A stretch of DNA of 7,569 bases from Pseudomonadota bacterium (GTDB taxonomy: Bacteria > Pseudomonadota > Alphaproteobacteria > Sphingomonadales > Sphingomonadaceae): the NCBI GenBank assembly GCA_029781465.1, contig JAKOWQ010000029.1, positions 1-7,569 on the forward strand, read 5' to 3'. The translations under genes and the position numbers were made by a program. Positions 1-4,767 of this stretch are shown in pieces. Each line of letters begins with the position of its first letter. The stretch's first letter is position 1. Below the pieces are notes generated by a model. It made no database searches. It was given only the letters and a program-made list of their open reading frames with translations, and was not told where the DNA came from.

Positions 1-1
1 A

Positions 2-520
2 GCCGCACCGCCGGTTTTCCGCTATGAGCTTGACGGCAGCCGCAGCGCGATCGACGCACGCGTAACCGTACTGGGTGTCGCGCAAAAGTCGGCGCAGTTT
101 CCGAGGATGAGCGGGGCCATCGCGCTGTCTCCCGGCAATCCCGATGCCATGTCGCTGGCGGTGGCGGTCGATGCACGCGCTCTTTCAACCAAGGACAAGG
201 ACGTCGAGCAGCAGCTCAAGAGCGAGGATTTCCTCGATGTCGCGCGCCACCCGACGATCAGCTTTTCCGGCCAGCACCTGACCATGACCGGGCCTTCATC
301 CGGGCTGGTCAGCGGCCAGCTCACCGCGCGCGGCACCACCCGCCCGGCCGTCCTTCAGGTCAGCTTTGCCACGCCGCCGGCCCAGGCCAACGGGCGCGAG
401 CCGGTGCAGATCTTGGCGCGCACCACTATCGATCGCCGTCAGTTCGGAATGACCAGCCATTCCGTTGTGGTGGGCCGCAACGTGACGATCACCATCAAGG
501 CGCGGATGGTGCCGGATTGA
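2..520 (+). CDS. YceI-family periplasmic protein, 3' part (5' end outside window)
   Basis: The reading frame is open from position 2 to the TGA at 518-520, giving the last 172 residues. The visible part opens with a YELDGSRSAID-like strand, the position of the 'Y.lDp.hS.i.f' start of the YceI lipocalin-like fold. It continues with a VTVLGV strand, the KSEDFLDVARHPTISF segment (family: 'L.s.dFfd...yP.i.F'), an LTARGTTRPAVLQV strand (family: 'GdLtirGvtkpv.l.v') and a closing TIDRRQFGM ... VVVGRNVTITIKA. These match the family in order. YceI proteins are beta-barrels that bind isoprenoid-like lipids, usually periplasmic; the signal peptide would lie left of the window. Physiological role and ligand here are unknown. 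The last 26 nt overlap the 3' end of the DUF2239 gene on the other strand. Family call is strong; a fusion to an upstream domain (some homologues carry cytochrome b561) cannot be excluded. Confidence 0.85.
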   Translation, partial: AAPPVFRYELDGSRSAIDARVTVLGVAQKSAQFPRMSGAIALSPGNPDAMSLAVAVDARALSTKDKDVEQQLKSEDFLDVARHPTISFSGQHLTMTGPSSGLVSGQLTARGTTRPAVLQVSFATPPAQANGREPVQILARTTIDRRQFGMTSHSVVVGRNVTITIKARMVPD

Positions 521-1034
521 GGGCTTCACTGGCGGGCCAGGCCAGCGCGAGCGCGTGATCGCGGATCGCCGCAGGCCAGGCCAGCGACAACCGCCGGAAG
601 CCGTCGCGATCGTCGCGGTAGAGCGCGCGGATCGCCTCTTCGTAATGCACCCGGTCACCGGCCATCACGGTCAGGAACTGGAACGCCGCGTCGCGCCGCG
701 ATGCCGCGCTTTGTGGCTGGCGGCTCGCCTCCTCGACCAGTCGCCGCAGCGCCGACGAAGCCCCGCCCGGCTGGCGCCGAAGCCAGTCCCAATGCCGCGG
801 CAGCAGAGTGACCTCGCGTGCGACCACGCCCAGCCGCGGACGTCCCGGCCCCGGTCCCGGCTCGTTTGCAGCCGAGCGCAGGTCGAAATCGATCTGCCGC
901 CCGGACTCGTCGTCGAACACCAACAGGTCCGATGATTTGGGCATTTCGGGCAGGTCGCGAAGCGTCTGGACGATATGGTCGCGGCTGCCGGTGGCAAGCC
1001 ACATATCCTGAGCGAAGGCGGTGTAAGTGGACAT
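495..1034 (-). CDS. DUF2239 family protein
   Basis: A 179-residue protein that I recognise as DUF2239, a family of unknown function. The hallmarks are the start MSTYTAFAQDMWLATGS, LLVFDDESGRQIDFDLR (37-53) and the core GRPRLGVVAREVTLLPRHW (64-82) followed by DWLRRQPGGASSALRRLVEEA (83-103). Then come AFQFLTVMAGDRVHYEEAIRALYRDD (117-142) and WPAAIRDHAL (153-162). No signal peptide or membrane segment is visible, so it is probably cytoplasmic. The core at 70-103 reads as a beta strand plus two helices and could be a ribbon-helix-helix-like element (inference only). The ATG at 1034 has a good ribosome site, AAAGGGAG at 1041-1048, six bases away. The C-terminus carries a duplicated LAWPA (151-155, 164-168) and runs 26 nt into the convergent YceI gene. 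It lies 71 nt after rbfA on the same strand but has its own promoter-like sequence. Function is unknown. Confidence 0.85.
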   Translation of the reverse strand: MSTYTAFAQDMWLATGSRDHIVQTLRDLPEMPKSSDLLVFDDESGRQIDFDLRSAANEPGPGPGRPRLGVVAREVTLLPRHWDWLRRQPGGASSALRRLVEEASRQPQSAASRRDAAFQFLTVMAGDRVHYEEAIRALYRDDRDGFRRLSLAWPAAIRDHALALAWPASEALNPAPSAP

Positions 1035-1038
1035 GATC

Positions 1039-1057
1039 GGCTCCCTTTCGTGGAGCC
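1039..1057 (-). promoter_or_regulatory. Inverted repeat burying the DUF2239 ribosome binding site
   Basis: Minus-strand RNA reads GGCUCC - ACGAAAG - GGAGCC, a perfect 6-bp stem with a 7-nt loop, ending four bases before the ATG at 1034. The GGAG of the Shine-Dalgarno sequence is the 3' arm. An RNA initiated upstream, such as rbfA readthrough, could fold it and hide the ribosome site. An RNA from the predicted promoter would start near 1052 and lack nearly all of the 5' arm. It could equally be a DNA operator or chance; folding has not been computed. Confidence 0.4.
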
Positions 1058-1058
1058 A

Positions 1059-1085
1059 ATTATATCCGGATGAAATTCACGTCAA
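1059..1085 (-). promoter_or_regulatory. Candidate sigma-70 promoter of the DUF2239 gene
   Basis: On the minus strand a TTGACG box (1080-1085) is followed after 15 bases by a perfect TATAAT (1059-1064). The boxes match consensus well; the 15-base spacer is shorter than the usual 17. A transcript would start near 1052-1053 and reach the ATG at 1034 after about 18 nt. The promoter sits between and partly within two CCGG-centred palindromes, which suggests repression at this site. The start site is inferred, not measured. Confidence 0.55.
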
Positions 1086-1100
1086 TATACCCGGGTAAAA
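1061..1100. repeat. Pair of related CCGG-centred palindromes (candidate operator)
   Basis: Two 15-nt elements, TATATCCGGATGAAA (1061-1075) and TATACCCGGGTAAAA (1086-1100), are in the same orientation, 25 nt apart, and agree at 12 of 15 positions. Each has a palindromic core: ATCCGGAT (1064-1071) and TACCCGGGTA (1088-1097). The 25-nt offset is roughly two and a half helical turns. One core overlaps the end of the -10 box and the other lies just upstream of the -35 box. That is the placement expected for a repressor acting on the DUF2239 promoter. The regulator is not identified. Confidence 0.5.
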
Positions 1101-1105
1101 TAAAA

Positions 1106-1495
1106 TCACCCCAGGTCGCGCCGAACCCTCGGATCGTCGAGCAGCGAATCGATCCGGCTCGCCTCATCGAAGCTCTCATCGGGCAGGAACTTGATCCGCG
1201 CGGCATATTTGAGCCGCAGCTTGCCCGCCACTTCCTTCTGGAAATAGGCGGTGTTGGTGCGCAGCGCCTTGAGCACCGCCTCCTCGTCCGCCCCCAGCAG
1301 CGGCTTTACGAACACCGTGGCATGGCGCAGATCGGGCGACATCCGCACCTCGGTGACGCTGACCGAATGGGCGCTGAGCACATCGTCATGCACCTGCTGG
1401 CGGGTGAGCAGCTCCGAGATCACATGGCGCACCTGTTCGCCCACCTTGAGCAGGCGGACCGAACGGGTTTCAGGGGTGGATTGCTGGCGGGACAC
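1106..1495 (-). CDS. rbfA: Ribosome-binding factor A
   Basis: A 129-residue RbfA, the KH-like factor that binds the 30S subunit near the helix-1 region of 16S rRNA and supports late maturation and cold growth. Visible family signs are RLLKVGEQVRHVISELL (14-30), VHDDVL (35-40), then VSVTEVRMSPDLRHATVFV (45-63) with the typical 'v..V.mspDLr.A.VyV' pattern. The helix TAYFQKEVAGKLRLKYAARIKFLPDESFDEASRIDSLL (82-119) follows. Length is usual for alphaproteobacteria. The start is a GTG at 1493-1495, 24 nt after the infB TAA, with only a weak AGG upstream. A hairpin covers the infB stop, so initiation may depend on coupling or on local structure. It is the last gene of the rimP-nusA-infB operon here. 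truB, the usual next gene in many proteobacteria, is not present in this window. Confidence 0.95.
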   Translation of the reverse strand: MSRQQSTPETRSVRLLKVGEQVRHVISELLTRQQVHDDVLSAHSVSVTEVRMSPDLRHATVFVKPLLGADEEAVLKALRTNTAYFQKEVAGKLRLKYAARIKFLPDESFDEASRIDSLLDDPRVRRDLG

Positions 1496-1514
1496 CGCGA
1501 GCCTGGCGCGACCC

Positions 1515-1529
1515 GACCCTTAGAGGGTC
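1515..1529 (-). repeat. Small perfect hairpin enclosing the infB stop codon
   Basis: Minus-strand sequence GACCCT - CTA - AGGGTC forms a 6-bp stem with a 3-nt loop. The infB TAA (1520-1522) straddles the loop and the 3' arm. No T-run follows (the next bases are GGGTCGCG), so it is not an intrinsic terminator. It lies about 20 nt before the rbfA GTG and could pace ribosomes or protect the transcript between infB and rbfA. Function is inferred only. Confidence 0.4.
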
Positions 1530-4021
1530 CGTTCGCGTTCCTCCACCTCGAACACTTCGAGGTGATCGCCCGGCCGGATGTCGTTGGGATCGGCCAGCAC
1601 CACGCCGCATTCGAGGCCCGCGCGCACTTCGGGGACATCGTCCTTGAAGCGGCGCAGCGAAGCGATGGTGGTCTTGCTGATGATGACATCCTGGCGGGTA
1701 AGGCGCGCGTTGATGCCCTTCTTGATATAGCCTTCGAGCACCAGCAGACCGGCGGCCTTGTCGCGCTTGCCGGCCGGGAACACTTCCTTGACCTCGGCGC
1801 GACCGACCACGTGTTCGATCCGCTCCGGCCCCCAGATTCCGGCCATTTCCTTGGCGACATCGTCGGTCAGGTGATAGATCACGTCGAAATACTTCATCCG
1901 CACCTTGTGGCGTTCGATCATCTCGCGCGCCTTGGCATTGGGGCGGACGTGGAAGCCGATGATCGGCGCGCCCGAGGCCGAGGCCAGGGTGACGTCGCTT
2001 TCGGTGATCGCGCCGACCCCCGATTGCAGCACCTTGACCTTGATCTCGTCGTTGGAAAGCTTGTGCAGCGCGTTGACGATCGCTTCGGTCGAGCCTTGCA
2101 CGTCGCTCTTCACCACCACGGGATATTCGATCACGTTCTGCTTGGCGGTCAGCGCCGAGAACATCGTGTCGAGGCTGGCCGGGGCACTGGTGGTGCGCTT
2201 GGCGGTGGCCTTTTCCTGGCGATAGGCGGCAACCTCGCGGGCGCGGGCTTCGCTTTCGACCACGGTCAGCGTATCGCCGGCCATCGGCACCCCGCCGATC
2301 CCCAGCACTTCGACCGGCATGGCCGGCGGAGCGGCCTTGATCTGGCGGCCCTTGTCGTCGAGCATCGCGCGGACGCGGCCCGAATGGGTGCCCACCACCA
2401 GAATGTCGCCGGTCTTGAGCGTGCCGCGATTGATCAGCACCGTGGCGAGCGGCCCCTTGCCCTTGTCGAGCTTGGCCTCGATCACGGTCGCCTCGGCGGC
2501 ACGATCGGGATTGGCCTTGAGCTCCATCAGCTCGGCCTGAAGCAGGATCTTCTCGATCAGCTGATCAAGTCCGGCACCGGTCTTGGCCGAAACCTCGACA
2601 TCCTGAACATCGCCCGACATCGCCTCGACCACGATTTCGTGCTCAAGCAAACGCTCGCGGATCTTCTGGGCGTTGAACTCGGGCTTGTCGGCCTTGGTGA
2701 TCGCCACGATCATCGGCACGCCTGCGGCCTTGGTGTGATTGATCGCCTCGACGGTCTGCGGCATCAGCCCATCGTCACCGGCGACAACCAGGATCACGAT
2801 ATCGGTCACGTTGGCGCCGCGCTGGCGCATTTCGGTGAAGGCTTCGTGGCCCGGGGTATCGAGGAAGGTGATCAGATCGCCTCCCTTGGTCTTGATCTGG
2901 TAGGCGCCGATATGCTGGGTGATCCCGCCCGCTTCGCCCTTGACCACGTCGGTTCCGCGCAGCGCATCGAGCAGACTGGTCTTGCCGTGATCGACATGGC
3001 CCATGATTGTCACCACCGGCGGGCGTGCCTTGAGCGTTTCGGGCGCATCGACATCCTCGGCGGTGTCGATATCGACATCGCTTTCCGACACGCGCTGGAT
3101 GTTGTGGCCGAATTCCTCGACCAGCAGTTCGGCAGTATCGGCATCGATGGTCTGATTGACGGTGACCATCATGCCCATCTTGAACAGCGCCTTGACCAGA
3201 TCCGCACCCTTTTCTGCCATGCGGTTGGCAAGTTCCTGGACGGTGATCGCTTCGGGCACGATCACATCGCGGGCCTGCTTTTCGCGCGGCTGGCTCTGCC
3301 CGGCAAAGTGCGCGCGGCGCTCCTTTTCGCGGGCGCGCTTGAGCGCGGCGAGGCTGCGGGCGCGCGCGCCTTCGTCCTCGTTGAGCGCGCGGCTGACGGT
3401 CAGCTTACCGGCATGGCGACGCTGATCGCCGGTCTTGTCGCGCGGATGGACAGTCTTCTTGGCCGCCGGTTCGGGACGCTTGGGCGCAGCGACGGGAGTG
3501 AAGCGGCGCGGCGCCGGGGCACCGGCGCGCGGGGCCTCTCCTTCATCCGCTTTCTCTGGCGCGGCTTCCTCTTCGGCCACCGGTTCGGGAGCGGGAGCCG
3601 GCTTGGCCGCCGCTTCCGCCTCGGCCTTGCGGTTTTCTTCGGCGCGGCGGCGCTCTTCCTCAAGCGCGCGGGTGCGCTCTTCGGCTTCGCGCTCGGTCTG
3701 CTCGGCGAGCATGGCCAGGCGGGCCTCCTCGGCCTCGCGCTGCAGACGCGCGACACGCTCCTGCGGAGTTTCCCCGGCAGGGGCCGAGGGCTTGGGCGCG
3801 GGCTTGGGCGCGGGCGCAGCGGGAGCCGGAGCGGGTGGAGGCGGCGGGGCCGCTGCCTCGGGCGCACCGGGCTTGCCGATCAGCTTGCGGCGCTTGACCT
3901 CGACCACCACCTTGTTGGTGCGGCCGTGGCTGAAGGTCTGCTTGACCTCGCCCGCTTCGACCGACTTCTTCAGGCCCAGCGGCTTGCGGCCCAGAGTCGG
4001 CTTGTTTTCGCTATCGCTCAT
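1520..4021 (-). CDS. infB: Translation initiation factor IF-2
   Basis: An 833-residue IF-2, the GTPase that brings initiator fMet-tRNA to the 30S subunit and promotes 50S joining. Domains in order: IF2-associated N-terminal motif (LGLKKSVEAGEVKQTFSHGRT and KVVVEVKRRK, 15-46); Pro/Ala-rich linker (55-82); highly charged Glu/Arg/Ala region, probably coiled coil (85-140); second basic linker; IF2_N domain (about 255-305). The G domain has G1 GHVDHGKT (341-348), G2 around T368 in GGITQH, G3 DTPGH (388-392), G4 TKAD (442-445) and G5 SAKTG (478-482). Domains II, III and IV follow, ending in a segment with VVLADPNDIRPGDHLEVFE. G4 is normally NKxD, so Thr at 442 is a deviation. The ATG at 4021 overlaps the ylxR TGA as ATGA; the nearest AAGGA (4034-4038) is 12 nt away, so coupled initiation is likely. 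Confidence 0.97.
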   Translation of the reverse strand: MSDSENKPTLGRKPLGLKKSVEAGEVKQTFSHGRTNKVVVEVKRRKLIGKPGAPEAAAPPPPPAPAPAAPAPKPAPKPSAPAGETPQERVARLQREAEEARLAMLAEQTEREAEERTRALEEERRRAEENRKAEAEAAAKPAPAPEPVAEEEAAPEKADEGEAPRAGAPAPRRFTPVAAPKRPEPAAKKTVHPRDKTGDQRRHAGKLTVSRALNEDEGARARSLAALKRAREKERRAHFAGQSQPREKQARDVIVPEAITVQELANRMAEKGADLVKALFKMGMMVTVNQTIDADTAELLVEEFGHNIQRVSESDVDIDTAEDVDAPETLKARPPVVTIMGHVDHGKTSLLDALRGTDVVKGEAGGITQHIGAYQIKTKGGDLITFLDTPGHEAFTEMRQRGANVTDIVILVVAGDDGLMPQTVEAINHTKAAGVPMIVAITKADKPEFNAQKIRERLLEHEIVVEAMSGDVQDVEVSAKTGAGLDQLIEKILLQAELMELKANPDRAAEATVIEAKLDKGKGPLATVLINRGTLKTGDILVVGTHSGRVRAMLDDKGRQIKAAPPAMPVEVLGIGGVPMAGDTLTVVESEARAREVAAYRQEKATAKRTTSAPASLDTMFSALTAKQNVIEYPVVVKSDVQGSTEAIVNALHKLSNDEIKVKVLQSGVGAITESDVTLASASGAPIIGFHVRPNAKAREMIERHKVRMKYFDVIYHLTDDVAKEMAGIWGPERIEHVVGRAEVKEVFPAGKRDKAAGLLVLEGYIKKGINARLTRQDVIISKTTIASLRRFKDDVPEVRAGLECGVVLADPNDIRPGDHLEVFEVEERERTL

Positions 4022-4767
4022 TGCTTCGCTACGTCCTTCACATCAATCGAGTCGTCACGGCGCACGGGTGCGGCCTTGCTGGCCGTCCGCTTGCCTTGGT
4101 TCTGTCCGGTCTCGCTTGCCGGGCCCAAAAAGCGCAGCAAACGCTGCAACGGGATGGCAATCCGTGCGGCCGCCGCCGGATCGGTCAGCGCCAGATGGAC
4201 GACATTGTCGCGGCCCAATGCCACAGACAGTGCCGCCCGGTCCAGTGGCAAGGTCATGCCCGCCAGTCCGCTTCCTTCAGCTTCGCGCCCCACCCGCCAG
4301 GCCTGATCGAGCTTGCCCGAGCCATCGGGGCTGGCATCGGCGGCATGGGCCAGCCAGGCGACATTGCCGCCGCGCGCGTTCTCCGCGATCCGGTCCGAAC
4401 CCAGCAGCAGTCTGCCGGCCTTCATTTCCAGCCCCAGCCGGTCGGTGAAGGCGCGGGTCAGCGCCGCCTCGGTCCGGGCGCCAAGGTCTTCCGGAACACT
4501 GATTGGCGCGCCCTTGAAAGCCCGCGCCAGTGCGCCCTTGAGCTTGCCCTTGGCGATCGCAGCCTCAAGCTCCGCGCGGCTCACCCCGATCCAGGCGCCG
4601 CGCCCCGGGGCGCGCGCCAAGGCGTCGGGCAGCACCTCACCCTCGGGTGAGATCGCCAGCCGCACCAGATCGTCGCGCGCGTCATGCTCTCCGGAGAGGA
4701 TGCATTTCCGCTCCGGCGCGCTTTCGGCGATGTCAGAGCCTAGGCGCTCATTGCGAGGAATCCGCAT
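4018..4767 (-). CDS. ylxR: YlxR (DUF448) RNA-binding protein fused to an L7Ae-like (YlxQ-type) domain
   Basis: A 249-residue protein with two parts. Residues 18-85 are the DUF448/YlxR domain: APERKCILSGE (17-27), DDLVRLAISPEGEVLPD (32-48) and APGRGAWI (53-60). Residues about 98-215 look like an L7Ae/L30e-like domain (RLLLGSDRIAENARGGNVAWLAHAADAS, later NVVHLALTDPAAAARI). A basic, Gln/Lys/Ser-rich tail follows. In Bacillus, ylxR and ylxQ are separate genes between nusA and infB; here they occupy the same slot as one gene. Bacillus YlxR (RnpM) binds the RNase P RNA, which suggests but does not prove a similar role. I chose the ATG at 4767 because a perfect AGGAGG (4774-4779) lies six bases upstream. 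The in-frame ATG at 4782 has no such site. The start overlaps the nusA end by 20 nt and the stop overlaps infB by 4 nt. Confidence 0.9.
   Translation of the reverse strand: MRIPRNERLGSDIAESAPERKCILSGEHDARDDLVRLAISPEGEVLPDALARAPGRGAWIGVSRAELEAAIAKGKLKGALARAFKGAPISVPEDLGARTEAALTRAFTDRLGLEMKAGRLLLGSDRIAENARGGNVAWLAHAADASPDGSGKLDQAWRVGREAEGSGLAGMTLPLDRAALSVALGRDNVVHLALTDPAAAARIAIPLQRLLRFLGPASETGQNQGKRTASKAAPVRRDDSIDVKDVAKQ

Larger units (their letters stand above)
1035..1105 (-). other. Intergenic control region between rbfA and the DUF2239 gene
   Basis: This 71-nt AT-rich gap stands out against its GC-rich surroundings. Read on the minus strand it holds, in order, the T-rich run TTTTATTTT directly after the rbfA stop (1097-1105), a palindrome (1088-1097), a -35-like box (1080-1085), a second palindrome (1064-1071), a -10 box (1059-1064), an inverted repeat (1039-1057) and the ribosome site (1041-1048). 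No convincing terminator for the rbfA operon is visible. The only stem before the T-run is a short bulged one inside the rbfA end, and it is separated from the T-run by eight bases. Confidence 0.6.

Noticed and set aside
655..1059. Overlapping minus-strand Arg/Ala-rich frame of 134 codons over the DUF2239 gene
   Set aside because: Frame-shifted shadow; the 495-1034 frame carries the recognisable family sequence, a ribosome site and a promoter.
1086..1140. Intrinsic terminator after rbfA
   Set aside because: The T-rich run at 1097-1105 is not directly preceded by a stable stem. The only nearby stem is bulged, five pairs long and eight bases away.
3780..3860. Short GC-rich repeats (GGGCGCGGGCTT and similar) as a possible repeat element
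   Set aside because: They encode the Pro/Ala linker of IF-2 (residues 55-82) and are explained by protein low complexity.
1070..4306. Plus-strand open frame of 1078 codons antisense to rbfA and infB
   Set aside because: It is in exact codon register with rbfA and infB, so a stop would need TTA, CTA or TCA codons in the sense genes. These are rare in GC-rich genomes and absent here. The translation is low-complexity (His/Asp/Leu/Gly-rich) and matches no family I recognise.
3435..4448. Ser/Ala/Arg-rich plus-strand frame of 337 codons
   Set aside because: Shadow of the repetitive Pro/Ala/Glu-rich N-terminal part of infB and of ylxR.
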